DNA from: Bradyrhizobium mercantei | Lineage (GTDB): Bacteria > Pseudomonadota > Alphaproteobacteria > Rhizobiales > Xanthobacteraceae | Direction: 5' to 3' | Assembly (NCBI RefSeq): GCF_001982635.1 | Contig: NZ_MKFI01000002.1 | Location: 795,313-859,312 of the forward strand | Length of the DNA: 64,000 nucleotides | Part shown: positions 27,548 to 35,765 of the stretch, one piece after another | How the letters are laid out: the number at the start of each line of letters is the position of its first letter | Position numbering within the stretch: the stretch's first letter is position 1 | Translations under genes and position numbers: made by a program | The notes under the pieces: model-generated | Told to the model about the DNA's origin: nothing | Databases searched by the model: none | The model's input: the letters and a program-made list of their open reading frames with translations, nothing else

Positions 27548-28573
27548 CTAGAATCCACCGGCATTCTGGTCGGCGTTAACCTTGCCCCCGGCCCTCGCCC
27601 GGCGTGCGCTGTTGACCAATTGCCCCGGACGATCCTCGTGGGCGGGCCTCGCCGTCGCCAGCCGCAGCACGGCGGCGTAGCCCGGCTGCACCTCCATCCG
27701 TTCCGCATAGCGGCTTCCGCTCAGGATGCGGTGGACGCGCGGCAGGTTGTAGCAGGGCACGTAGAACAGCAGATGATGCTCGAGGTGATAGTTCACGTAA
27801 TACGGCGCGATGAACAGCCGCTCGAGGATATTTGCCCGCGTGGTGCGGGTGTTGCGCAAGGGGTCTGCGCTGTCGGGCACGACGGCATGCTCGGCGATGT
27901 TGCGGATGCGCGTGATCACCATCATCCAGGTCAGTAGCGGCACCAGCCACAGCAGCGGATAGGCCCACCACACGCCGGCGGCGGCAAGGCCCGCGAACAG
28001 CAGCGCATTGGTGACGCATTGCGGTCCGAGCTTCTGCCAGAAATTGGCGGCGCGCCGCGACAACGGCCACTCCTTCGGCCCGATCGCATTGAGCAGTTGC
28101 GCCTTGCGCTGCTGGTAGCCGGTCTGTCCGGTGATGTCGCGGAAGAATTTCCGGCGATAGCTCATCTTCGTGATCGGGAACGGCGCCGACAGCACGAGGT
28201 CCGGATCATCCTCCTGCTGCGTGCGGGCGTGATGCTGCAAATGATAGCGGCGATAGCCGCGGGTTTCCGCGAAGATCGGATAGGCGCAGAACCACTGGCT
28301 CAGCGCCAGATTGGTGTCCTCGTTCGCCGAGAGACAGCCATGCGCGCCGTCATGCATCAGGATGGCGAGCCCGAGCTGGCGCGAGCCGATGATCGCAACC
28401 GCGAGCAGATAAGTCAGCGGATTGGGCCACCACGCCACCAGCGCGATCGCGCCCAGGATCAGCGCCCAGGCGTGCACGATCAGGGCCACGCCCTTCCACG
28501 TCGCGCGCTCGCGCACGGACACCAGTTCGTCTTCGGTCAGGAAATCGCGAGCACGCATGCGAAGCGCGGTCAT
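27548..28573 (-). CDS. Fatty acid desaturase family protein
   Basis: A 341-residue membrane desaturase with the three histidine boxes that bind the di-iron centre: HDGAH (74-78), HLQHH (111-115) and HLEHH (about 262-266). Four hydrophobic segments surround them (about 30-50, 52-70, 185-225). The spacing fits the membrane fatty-acid desaturase superfamily, which also contains hydroxylases and carotenoid ketolases, so the substrate is inferred. Its ATG overlaps the TGA of the upstream TetR gene by four bases, so it should be co-regulated with and probably controlled by that repressor. It would tune membrane unsaturation, next to the fab genes. Confidence 0.86.
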   Translation of the reverse strand: MTALRMRARDFLTEDELVSVRERATWKGVALIVHAWALILGAIALVAWWPNPLTYLLAVAIIGSRQLGLAILMHDGAHGCLSANEDTNLALSQWFCAYPIFAETRGYRRYHLQHHARTQQEDDPDLVLSAPFPITKMSYRRKFFRDITGQTGYQQRKAQLLNAIGPKEWPLSRRAANFWQKLGPQCVTNALLFAGLAAAGVWWAYPLLWLVPLLTWMMVITRIRNIAEHAVVPDSADPLRNTRTTRANILERLFIAPYYVNYHLEHHLLFYVPCYNLPRVHRILSGSRYAERMEVQPGYAAVLRLATARPAHEDRPGQLVNSARRARAGGKVNADQNAGGF

Positions 28574-29280
28574 GAGCCTGTCTCCCCGTCCGTTGAGGGT
28601 GAATGATCGCGATCGCCGACCAGGCGCAGCCGCGATCCGTCATTTGCCGAGGCCGCGGTTGCCTGCTCGCCGAGTGCGCGCAGCAATTCGCGGCACATTT
28701 CGTCGGAGCCGCGGCCCATGGCGAAACCTTCGACGATCACGCCGATCGCAATCGCCCAGAAGCGCCGCGAGCTTTCCTCGGGGGCGCGCAGCGAGCGCCA
28801 GCCATGCCGCTCGACCTGGCCCGCATAGGCGCGCGCGCCTTCGCTGTGCAGACGTTCGATGGTGCGTTCGACCAGTGGTGCGAGGTCCTGCCGGCGCCGC
28901 GTCAGCGTCAGCGCCTCCGCGAAGAAAGCGACCGTGTCGGTCGCCGTCACGGTCTCGGCCAAAGCGTGCGTGTAATCCCGCGGCGTGTGCGCCTCGAGGG
29001 CCGCCTGCTCGGTCGCGCGCGCGAGATAGAGCATGTCGCGGCTCGCGGCCTCGACGAACAGCGCTTCCTTGGTGCGGAAGTAATAGGTGATCTGGCTCGG
29101 AAAGGCGTCGGCAGCCGCAGCGATATCGGAGATCGAGGTGCCCGACAGCCCGCGCTCCTTGAACAGGCGGCTGGCGGCATCGAGCAGCAGCGAGCGCATC
29201 TTGCGCCCCGCCGACCGTGTCGCGCGAACCGCGTGCTTCGGATCGGGCGCAGGCATGCCGCTGGCGGTCTCCGAACCCAT
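28570..29280 (-). CDS. TetR/AcrR family regulator of the desaturase module
   Basis: A 236-residue TetR-family repressor from ATG at 29280 (an in-frame codon at 29316 would place the start inside the operator and is rejected). The helix-turn-helix domain is at about residues 28-68 (LLDAASRLFKERGLSGTSISDIAAAADAFPSQITYYFRTKE, residues given only as location). The C-terminal ligand domain has a motif resembling regulators of membrane-lipid enzymes, but the ligand is unknown. The regulator is first in the operon and overlaps the desaturase by ATGA. A perfect palindrome 20 bases before the start is the likely autoregulatory operator. Confidence 0.85.
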   Translation of the reverse strand: MGSETASGMPAPDPKHAVRATRSAGRKMRSLLLDAASRLFKERGLSGTSISDIAAAADAFPSQITYYFRTKEALFVEAASRDMLYLARATEQAALEAHTPRDYTHALAETVTATDTVAFFAEALTLTRRRQDLAPLVERTIERLHSEGARAYAGQVERHGWRSLRAPEESSRRFWAIAIGVIVEGFAMGRGSDEMCRELLRALGEQATAASANDGSRLRLVGDRDHSPSTDGETGS

Positions 29281-29299
29281 CGATCGTCCTCCCGACAAT

Positions 29300-29318
29300 G
29301 TTTGTATGATATACAAAC
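29300..29318. promoter_or_regulatory. TetR-type operator before the regulator-desaturase operon
   Basis: A perfect inverted repeat GTTTGTAT-GAT-ATACAAAC, 19 bases in all, located 20 bases upstream of the TetR start codon. Its size, symmetry and position fit an autoregulatory TetR operator that also controls the desaturase. Confidence 0.7.
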
Positions 29319-29405
29319 AAAGAAATCAACAGAAAACGCCCAAAAGTTGCGCCTGATGGCCTTGCGGGCTACGACCTCCCCGCTAATCCGCCAGGCCGAG
29401 AACCC

Positions 29406-29433
29406 TTGCTTTCGCGGCCAAAATCCGTATAAG
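29406..29433 (+). promoter_or_regulatory. Candidate sigma-70 promoter of the rpsF operon
   Basis: TTGCTT (29406-29411) and TATAAG (29428-29433) are 16 bases apart on the plus strand, giving a leader of roughly 180 bases before rpsF. Within the 300-base gap it is the best match to a housekeeping promoter. A long leader is common for ribosomal-protein operons; no autoregulatory structure could be folded with confidence by eye. Confidence 0.5.
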
Positions 29434-29620
29434 CGCGCCATTCGTGGGCTCCGGCCGGGAGCTGAACGGACGGTCTCAGCAAATTCACCCGTTGATTTTG
29501 ATGTGGCAGGGCCAGTCGGCCCGTCGTCCCGTGCTCCCGCCTTCTGAGCAGCTCGAGTCCTTTCCGAAGGTCTCGAAGGGCTTGTCGCCGGAAACCGCGC
29601 CAACACAGGAAAGGACAACC

Positions 29621-30088
29621 ATGCCTCTTTATGAGCATGTTTTTCTCGCGCGTCAGGATGCGAGCACCCAGCAGGTGGATGAACTGACGGCCCAGATGAC
29701 GGGTATCGTCGAACAGGGCGGCGGCAAGGTCACCAAGACCGAGAGCTGGGGCGTGCGCTCCCTCACCTACCGCATGAACAAGAACCGCAAGGCGCATTTC
29801 GTGCTGATGAACATCGACGCTCCGTCGGCTGTCGTCACCGAGATCGAGCGCCAGGAGCGGATCAACGAAGACGTCATCCGCTATCTCACCGTGCGCGTCG
29901 AGGAGCACGAGGAAGGCCCGTCCGCGATGATGCGCAAGGCCGACCGTGATCGCGAGCGCGACGACCGTGGCGGCGGCTTCCGTGGCGACCGCGAAGGCGG
30001 CGGTTTCCGTGGTGACCGCGAGGGTGGCTTCCGTGGCGACCGTGGTCCGCGCCGTCCGCGCGACGAAGAAGCTGCGACCGAGGAGTAA
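29621..30088 (+). CDS. rpsF: 30S ribosomal protein S6
   Basis: A 155-residue S6 protein, which binds the central domain of 16S rRNA together with S18. The conserved core [15 protein letters not shown] ... [17 protein letters not shown] occupies residues 1-109. The tail of about 45 residues contains in-frame near-repeats of GGGFRGDRE and a strongly acidic end (DEEAATEE). Such RGD/RGG-rich tails are an alphaproteobacterial extension. ATG at 29621 is chosen since AGGAAAGGACAACC precedes it and the longer frame has no homology. rpsR follows after 6 bases. Confidence 0.96.
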   Translation: MPLYEHVFLARQDASTQQVDELTAQMTGIVEQGGGKVTKTESWGVRSLTYRMNKNRKAHFVLMNIDAPSAVVTEIERQERINEDVIRYLTVRVEEHEEGPSAMMRKADRDRERDDRGGGFRGDREGGGFRGDREGGFRGDRGPRRPRDEEAATEE

Positions 30089-30094
30089 AGAATC

Positions 30095-30334
30095 ATGGCT
30101 GATGCTGGTGCCCGCCGTCCGTTTTTCCGTCGTCGCAAGTCCTGCCCGTTCACGGGCGCGAATGCGCCGAAGATCGACTACAAGGATTCCAAGCTGCTGA
30201 TGCGTTACGTCTCCGAGCGCGGCAAGATCGTGCCGAGCCGCATCACGGCCGTGTCCGCCAAGAAGCAGCGTGAACTCGCCCGCGCCATCAAGCGCGCGCG
30301 CTTCCTCGGCCTGCTGCCCTACGTTATCCGCTAA
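30095..30334 (+). CDS. rpsR: 30S ribosomal protein S18
   Basis: A 79-residue S18 protein with the family core ([19 protein letters not shown] ... [26 protein letters not shown]-type end). It forms a heterodimer with S6 on the platform of the small subunit. It starts 6 bases after rpsF and is followed by a GC-rich hairpin, which may limit expression of the downstream membrane-protein gene. Confidence 0.98.
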   Translation: MADAGARRPFFRRRKSCPFTGANAPKIDYKDSKLLMRYVSERGKIVPSRITAVSAKKQRELARAIKRARFLGLLPYVIR

Positions 30335-30341
30335 TCGTTTC

Positions 30342-30367
30342 CGGCCGGCGGCACACGCCGCCGGCCG
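30342..30367 (+). terminator. GC hairpin between rpsR and the DUF2232 gene
   Basis: An 11-bp perfect stem (CGGCCGGCGGC / GCCGCCGGCCG) with an ACAC loop, followed by CTTCTTCTC. It could be a partial terminator or processing site inside the operon, lowering DUF2232 output relative to S6 and S18. Confidence 0.5.
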
Positions 30368-30460
30368 CTTCTTCTCATAAGGCTTCCGGGTCGTCCGGTC
30401 GCCGATGGTTGGGGTTCTCCTAGCAGGACCCCTAACCGCTCAAAGGGGGCGGGACAGCTG

Positions 30461-31423
30461 ATGATCGCGATATTCACCGTTGCACTCGCAGCCGGCGCCG
30501 CGTCGGCGCTGATGTTCGCCTCGATTTTTTCGGGCGCCGCGATCTCGTTGCCGCTCGCCTATTTGGCTCCGCTCCCGCTGATGGTTGTCGGACTTGGCTG
30601 GGGTCCGGTCGCCGCCGTCGTCGGCGGAATCGCCGCAACCGGCGCGATGGCGATCGGTCTCGGTTGGTCGCACAGCATCGGATTCGCGCTAGCAGTGTTC
30701 TTGCCGGCGGTGTGGCTCGGTCATCTTGCCATGCTCGGTCGGCCGGTCGCCGCCGCGGCACATGCCGCCAACCCATCCGATATGGAATGGTATCCAGTTG
30801 ACCGGATCCTTCTCTGGATCGTGGTCATCGCGGTCCTCGTAGCAACTGCCATCCTGCTGGTATTCGGCACGGACGCCCAAAGCATTGCCGAGACCGTTCG
30901 GCAATTGTTGCGCGAAACCGTGCGCGGAACCGACGGTGATCTGACGGCCGAGCAGATCGATCAGTTCGCAAAGTTGTTCGCGTTCCTCGCCCCGGTGGCG
31001 CTGCCGGTCAATGTGATCCTGTGGCTGACGCTGAACCTGTGGCTCGCGGCGAAGGTCGCGCTGACATCCGGGCGGTTTCATCGGCCATGGCCCAATCTGC
31101 GAAGCGTCACGTTGCCACCGATCGCGCTCGTGATCATGGCGACCGCGATCGCCTTCTGCTTTGTCGGCGGGACTGTTGCGATGCTCGCAACAGTGGTCTC
31201 TGTGGCATTGCTGCTCGCGTACGCGATCGTCGGCTTCGCAGTCCTGCACATCCTGACCCTGTCGGCGAGCAACCGGGTGTTCTGGCTCGCCTCTACCTAC
31301 GTGCTGATGTTCCTCTTCAGCGGACTGATCCTGGTGATGTCCGCGCTCGGCATCGCCGACGCCGTGTTCGGACTGCGCCAGCGCTATCTGCAAACCAGGC
31401 CGCCGCCTCTGCCGGCGGAGTGA
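30461..31423 (+). CDS. DUF2232 integral membrane protein
   Basis: A 320-residue polytopic membrane protein with about eight hydrophobic segments, beginning MIAIFTVALAAGAASALMFA. DUF2232 proteins occur almost invariably between rpsR and rplI in the order Hyphomicrobiales and its relatives, as here, but have no established function. The ATG at 30461 follows GGGGGCGGGACAGCTG. No catalytic motif is visible. The conserved location suggests a cell-growth-related role, which is inference only. Confidence 0.85.
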   Translation: MIAIFTVALAAGAASALMFASIFSGAAISLPLAYLAPLPLMVVGLGWGPVAAVVGGIAATGAMAIGLGWSHSIGFALAVFLPAVWLGHLAMLGRPVAAAAHAANPSDMEWYPVDRILLWIVVIAVLVATAILLVFGTDAQSIAETVRQLLRETVRGTDGDLTAEQIDQFAKLFAFLAPVALPVNVILWLTLNLWLAAKVALTSGRFHRPWPNLRSVTLPPIALVIMATAIAFCFVGGTVAMLATVVSVALLLAYAIVGFAVLHILTLSASNRVFWLASTYVLMFLFSGLILVMSALGIADAVFGLRQRYLQTRPPPLPAE

Positions 31424-31474
31424 GATTCAATCCAACCACTCAAAACCGTACTTAGCATCTAAAGGAGAACGAAA

Positions 31475-32077
31475 ATGGAAGTCATTCTGCTCGAACGCGT
31501 CGCCAAGCTTGGCCAGATGGGCGAAGTCGTGCGCGTCAAGGACGGGTTCGCCCGCAACTTCTTGCTCAAGCGCGGCAAGGCGCTGCGCGCCACCGAGGCG
31601 AACCGCGCCAAGTATGACGGCATGAAGGCCGAGCTCGAGGCCAACAACATCAAGGCCAAGGGCGAAGCCGCCGTGGTCGCCGAGAAGATCGACGGCCGCG
31701 ACATCATCATCATCCGCCAGGCCTCGGAGTCCGGCCAGCTGTTCGGCTCGGTCACCGTGCGCGACATCGTCACCGCGCTCGCCGCCGACGGCGTGACGGT
31801 GTCCCGTCCGCAGGTCTGGCTCGACTCGCCGATCAAGGTGATCGGCGCGCAGAAGGTGACGATCGCCGTTCACCCCGAGGTCGAAACCAGCGTCACCGTG
31901 ACGGTCGCCCGTTCCGCCGAAGAGGCCGAGCGCATCAAGCGCGGCGAGGACATCTCGACCCGCCAGGAAGACCAGGACGCGGCCGCCGAGGCGCTCGCCG
32001 CCGCCGGCGAGTTCTTCGATCCGGAAGCCCAGCACGACGACGAAGCCGCACCGGCTCCGGCTGCCGAAGAGAAGTAA
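31475..32077 (+). CDS. rplI: 50S ribosomal protein L9
   Basis: A 200-residue L9 protein that spans the L1 stalk base and helps restrain translocation and frame maintenance. The N-terminal domain ([19 protein letters not shown] ... [15 protein letters not shown]) and the C-terminal domain are complete; a 50-residue Ala/Glu-rich tail is added, as usual in this group. AAAGGAGAACGAAA precedes the ATG. A terminator follows the stop. Confidence 0.97.
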   Translation: MEVILLERVAKLGQMGEVVRVKDGFARNFLLKRGKALRATEANRAKYDGMKAELEANNIKAKGEAAVVAEKIDGRDIIIIRQASESGQLFGSVTVRDIVTALAADGVTVSRPQVWLDSPIKVIGAQKVTIAVHPEVETSVTVTVARSAEEAERIKRGEDISTRQEDQDAAAEALAAAGEFFDPEAQHDDEAAPAPAAEEK

Positions 32078-32112
32078 GCTTCTCGCCCTCGTCCAACCGA
32101 AGACACGCTACG

Positions 32113-32139
32113 AAGCCCGGCCCTCATCAGGCCGGGCTT
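32113..32139 (+). terminator. Terminator after rplI (possibly bidirectional)
   Basis: A 10-bp stem (AAGCCCGGCC / GGCCGGGCTT) with a 7-base loop between the ends of two convergent genes. It overlaps the last codons of the thioesterase gene on the other strand. Confidence 0.65.
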
Positions 32140-32588
32140 TGGATTCGTGCCGCCGCCTGATCGTCGAGCATCGCAATCGACGCCAGCGCGGTCGCGGTGT
32201 GCTTCTCCTTGCCGTCGATGATGCAGAACACGTCGGCCGCAACGACGGCGACCTGACGTCCCGGCTTGATCACCCGCGCCCGGCAGATCAGCCGATCGCC
32301 CGACGCCGGCGACAGCAGATTCAATTTATATTCGGCCGTCAGCGCCGGCTGGCCGCGCGACGTCGCCGCCGCGATCGTGGTGGCGTTGTCGACCAGGAAC
32401 GCCGTCACCCCGCCGTGAAACAGGCCGTGCTGCTGCAACAGCTCGGGCCGCCGGTCGACCGCGAGCGTGCACGCACCGCGCGACAGCTCGGCCACCTCGG
32501 CGCCGACGAGCCCCATAAAGCCCTGACGACCGACATTGTCGCGAATGCGCGTTTCGATCGGCGCGAAGTCCGGATCGGTCTCGCTCAT
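32127..32588 (-). CDS. PaaI-family acyl-CoA thioesterase
   Basis: A 153-residue hotdog-fold thioesterase beginning MSETDPDFAPIETRIRDNV. The family core is clear: CTLAVDRRPELLQQHGLFHGGVT, where HGLFHGG marks the PaaI-type active site, then an ATTIAAAT helix and a TAEYKLNLLSPA strand. It would hydrolyse acyl- or aryl-CoA thioesters. ATG at 32588 is chosen since it overlaps the TetR stop by ATGA; the much longer open frame upstream lies over the TetR gene and is a shadow. Together they form a regulator-enzyme pair. Confidence 0.88.
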   Translation of the reverse strand: MSETDPDFAPIETRIRDNVGRQGFMGLVGAEVAELSRGACTLAVDRRPELLQQHGLFHGGVTAFLVDNATTIAAATSRGQPALTAEYKLNLLSPASGDRLICRARVIKPGRQVAVVAADVFCIIDGKEKHTATALASIAMLDDQAAARIQSPA

Positions 32589-33190
32589 GACATTCCTCCC
32601 ACTCGCTCCGGCGCACCCGGCGCCACCACCGCGCGGATCGCACAGGCGATCAGCGTCTCGACCTGTTCGCGCGGATCGCTCTGATGGCGGCCCGACAGAT
32701 AGGCGCGGCAGAAGATTTGTGCCGGCCCGATGATCTGGCTGAAGAACAGCACAGCGCTCATTGGCAGCAATTCGCCGCGCGCGAGCAGCGGCGCACGCCA
32801 GCGCTCGATGCCGTCGGTGAGCCGCGAATTCTCGGTGCGCTGCGCGCCGCGCACCTCCTCGCCCCACTCACTGCGCGAGATCTCGAACAGGAAGCGCGCC
32901 TCGCGCCTGTTGATCACGACCCAATCGAGATGGGCGCGGATCAGCCGCGCAACGCCCTCGCGCGCACCGCACCGGTCGTCGACCGAGGTGATGATCGCGG
33001 CGTGATAGGTCTGCAGGATTTCCAGGAACAGGGTTCCGGCGAGCTCCTTCTTCGAGGTGAAGAAGTGGAAGAAGCTGCCGTTCGACGCGCGGGCGCGAGA
33101 GCGGATCTCGGCCACCGTCGCGCCCTCGAAGCCGTCGCGGTCGAACACCGCAAGCCCCGCCGCCAGCAGATCTTCCCGTGCCGTGCTCAC
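32585..33190 (-). CDS. TetR/AcrR family regulator of the thioesterase module
   Basis: A 201-residue TetR-family repressor with the helix-turn-helix at about residues 5-50 (LAAGLAVFDRDGFEGATVAEI, then ASNGSFFHFFTSKKELAG). The C-terminal domain (FEISRSEWGEEVRG, MSAVLFFSQIIGPAQIFCRAYL) probably binds an acyl-CoA or hydrophobic ligand; that is a guess from the partner gene. It is first in the operon and coupled to the thioesterase by ATGA. A promoter with an operator-like palindrome in its spacer lies 27 bases upstream. Confidence 0.87.
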   Translation of the reverse strand: MSTAREDLLAAGLAVFDRDGFEGATVAEIRSRARASNGSFFHFFTSKKELAGTLFLEILQTYHAAIITSVDDRCGAREGVARLIRAHLDWVVINRREARFLFEISRSEWGEEVRGAQRTENSRLTDGIERWRAPLLARGELLPMSAVLFFSQIIGPAQIFCRAYLSGRHQSDPREQVETLIACAIRAVVAPGAPERVGGMS

Positions 33191-33216
33191 CTCGTCTCAC
33201 CTCCGGCTAGATCAAC

Positions 33217-33246
33217 ACTCTAGAGCATCGCTCTAACGACGGTCAA
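33217..33246 (-). promoter_or_regulatory. Promoter with embedded operator for the TetR-thioesterase operon
   Basis: On the minus strand TTGACC and TAGAGT are 18 bases apart. The inverted repeat TAGAGC-GAT-GCTCTA (33221-33235 on the plus strand) lies between and over the -10. Binding there would block RNA polymerase, as expected for an autoregulated TetR. Confidence 0.6.
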
Positions 33247-33282
33247 ATGAATACGCCGGACCTCACGGCCCGGCGTTCGCGA

Positions 33283-34233
33283 TTACTTCGAGGACGGCGC
33301 TTCCGGCGGACCGGAGCCCGGCGTCGTCGGGGGCGGCGGAGGCGGCGCCGTCGCGGTCACCGGCGGCGCAGCGGGCGCCGGCGTGGGAGACGCGGCAGCG
33401 GCCGGCTCGGACGCGACAGGCGCCGGCGTGACCTGCGGAACCGGGTCCGACCGCACGGGCTCGCTACCGGCGTTGCTCCTGGGCGCATCTACCTTGGCCG
33501 TATCAGGTTGGGCGGCCGGCTTCGCCGGCTTCTCGGCCTCGCCCTTCTCCTCGTGCTTGATGGCAGACTGGGACTTGGGCTCATTGCTGGAGGACTCGCC
33601 CTTCGGGGTGTCCTCGGACTTGGGCTCCTCGACGGGTTTACCGCGACGGCCGTGCTTCTGCCGCGACGGCTTGGCCTCGCCTGCGGCCTGCGGGGTCTGG
33701 CCGTCGTCCGGCTTTGCGCCCTCCGGCGCCTCGCTCGGGCGCGCCATGCGCCGCCCGCGGTGGGTGGGACGCGCTTCGGGATTCGGGCCGTCGGCCTCGG
33801 GCTTCGCGGCTGCCCCTTCCTTGGCGCCGTCCTGCGACGCCGCATCCTGGTGCTGGTGGCGGCGGGCCGGACGCTCGGCCGGCTGCTCCGGAGACTGGTT
33901 CGCCTCCTGCCGGCCTTCCCTGCCCTTGGCCCCCTTCGGCTGATCCTTGGCCTGGTAGCGCGGATCGTTGGCGCCGTTGGAAATCAGATAGGACGCGAGC
34001 ACGCCGGCCATGTCGCTCGACGTCGTATAGTGCTGGCGCAGGAAGCCAGGCAGCGAGCCGGCCGGCACGGTCTTCAAGAGGCCCCGCGGGCTCTTGTGGC
34101 AGGCCGTGCAGGTGTTGGCGAAAATCTGGGACGGACTTTTGCCAGCCTCGAGGTTTTGCGCTTGCGCCGATACGGCTGACAGGCAGCCAATCAGAAGCGT
34201 CACCGTCGCCAGACTGAGGGCTCGGCTCAACAT
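33283..34233 (-). CDS. Exported c-type cytochrome-like protein with a long disordered tail
   Basis: A 316-residue exported protein. The signal peptide ends near SAQAQN (about residue 26). A short haem domain follows (about 27-100) with the covalent haem motif CTACH and a downstream methionine in SSDMAGVLASYLISNG as possible axial ligand. The remaining two thirds are Lys/Glu/Pro/Ala-rich low-complexity sequence ending GSGPPEAPSSK, with no fold visible. The usual class I cytochrome c is near 100 residues, so the tail is an addition. It may anchor or space the haem domain in the periplasm. It diverges from cfa. Confidence 0.78.
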   Translation of the reverse strand: MLSRALSLATVTLLIGCLSAVSAQAQNLEAGKSPSQIFANTCTACHKSPRGLLKTVPAGSLPGFLRQHYTTSSDMAGVLASYLISNGANDPRYQAKDQPKGAKGREGRQEANQSPEQPAERPARRHQHQDAASQDGAKEGAAAKPEADGPNPEARPTHRGRRMARPSEAPEGAKPDDGQTPQAAGEAKPSRQKHGRRGKPVEEPKSEDTPKGESSSNEPKSQSAIKHEEKGEAEKPAKPAAQPDTAKVDAPRSNAGSEPVRSDPVPQVTPAPVASEPAAAASPTPAPAAPPVTATAPPPPPPTTPGSGPPEAPSSK

Positions 34234-34491
34234 TCCTTAAGTCTCCAGATTCCGGAAAATTCGCCGCCTGCGCCTGATGGATCGGCCGCGGCGGTCACCT
34301 TTTATCCGATTATCGCGCGAATGGAAGCGCGCGCGTGACGCATCCACGCAATTGTCACATTTTGGAATATCGGCTTTGACGCCAACGCAATAGCGCGATC
34401 CAATTCCCTGCCTATGTTTGGTTTGGGGACACATTGGAGTGATCAACTCCGGTGGTGTCGGTGTGCAGCTTGCCGTTCCGTTGGTGTTTCG

Positions 34492-35745
34492 ATGGACCGA
34501 TTGTTGCGATATTTCTTGGGGCGCTTCATCCGCCGCGGTTCGATCACGTTCACGACCGCGAGAGGCGCTCAATTCACTTGCGGTGACGGAACTGGCGTTC
34601 CGGTCGCGGCGCGCTTCATGACCCGAGCGGCCGAAATCCGCGTCCTGGTCGATCCCGAACTTTACCTCGGCGAAGCCTTCATGGACGGCACGTTCGTGGT
34701 GGAGCAAGGCACCATCGCGGACGTGCTGGCTGTCTTGATGGGGCAGGCAGCCATGTTGCCGAATTTCGCCAGGCTGCAGGCCTGGGTCCGGTTCCTCGGA
34801 CGGCGCGCCCAACAGATCAATGTGCGCGGCCGCTCCAGAAGCAACGTCGCTCGCCATTACGATCTCGACGGCCGTCTCTATTCCCTCTTCCTCGATGCCG
34901 ACAAGCAGTACAGCTGCGCCTATTTCGAGACGCCGGACACGTCGCTGGACGACGCCCAGCTCGCCAAGAAGCGCCACCTCGCCGCAAAACTCCTGATCGA
35001 GCCCGGCCACCGCATCCTCGATATCGGTTCAGGCTGGGGCGGGCTCGGGCTCTATCTTGCCGAGATGAGCGGTGCCGACGTCACCGGCGTCACGCTGTCG
35101 ACTGAACAGTTGCAAATCTCCAACGCCCGGGCAGCGGAGCGGAACCTGACGAAGTCAGCGCGGTTCCTGATGCAGGATTATCGCGACATCCCCGGCCCGT
35201 TCGACCGCATCGTCTCGGTCGGCATGTTCGAGCATGTCGGGGTCGCCTACTATGAGACCTTCTTCAAGCACTGCGCTGACCTGCTCAGCGACGACGGTGT
35301 CATGGTGCTGCACTCGATCGGCCGTTCGACCGGTCCCGATGTCACGAGCCCCTGGATCCGGAAATACATCTTCCCCGGCGGCTACATTCCCGCGCTCTCC
35401 GAGGTCATGCCGGCGATCGAGAAGGCCGGCCTCTTGATCTGCGATATGGAGATCCTGCGCCTGCACTACGCCGAGACGCTGAAGGCGTGGCGCGAGCGCT
35501 TCATGGCGCGGCGCGAGGAGGCGGTGCGGCTCTACGACGAGGCCTTTGCGCGGATGTGGGAGTTCTACCTGGCCGCCTCGGAGATGTCGTTTCGCGTCCA
35601 GAACATGATGAACTTCCAGCTGCAACTGACCAAGCGCCAAGGCGTCGTGCCGATGACCCGTGACTATATCGGCGGCGAAGAGGCCCGCCTGCGGCTGAAG
35701 GAGGCCGGCGCGGCCAAGCCGCGGCTGCAACTCGCCGGCGAGTAG
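34492..35745 (+). CDS. cfa: Cyclopropane-fatty-acyl-phospholipid synthase
   Basis: A 417-residue SAM-dependent enzyme that adds a methylene bridge to unsaturated acyl chains of membrane phospholipids. The SAM-binding motif RILDIGSGWGGLGLYLA is at about 174-190, followed by GVTLSTEQ and VSVGMFEHVGVAYYETFF (catalytic core). The N-terminal domain (about 1-140) has the typical MDRLLRYFLGRFIRRGSITF opening. ATG at 34492 is favoured by homology over an upstream ATG at 34414; no strong ribosome-binding site is seen. It belongs to the same functional theme as the nearby desaturase and fab genes. Confidence 0.92.
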   Translation: MDRLLRYFLGRFIRRGSITFTTARGAQFTCGDGTGVPVAARFMTRAAEIRVLVDPELYLGEAFMDGTFVVEQGTIADVLAVLMGQAAMLPNFARLQAWVRFLGRRAQQINVRGRSRSNVARHYDLDGRLYSLFLDADKQYSCAYFETPDTSLDDAQLAKKRHLAAKLLIEPGHRILDIGSGWGGLGLYLAEMSGADVTGVTLSTEQLQISNARAAERNLTKSARFLMQDYRDIPGPFDRIVSVGMFEHVGVAYYETFFKHCADLLSDDGVMVLHSIGRSTGPDVTSPWIRKYIFPGGYIPALSEVMPAIEKAGLLICDMEILRLHYAETLKAWRERFMARREEAVRLYDEAFARMWEFYLAASEMSFRVQNMMNFQLQLTKRQGVVPMTRDYIGGEEARLRLKEAGAAKPRLQLAGE

Positions 35746-35765
35746 TTCTGAAGGAACGGGTGCTG

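Noticed and set aside
32589-32867. N-terminal extension of the thioesterase frame
   Set aside because: Lies over the TetR gene in another frame, has no homology-like sequence, and the ATGA overlap gives a better start.
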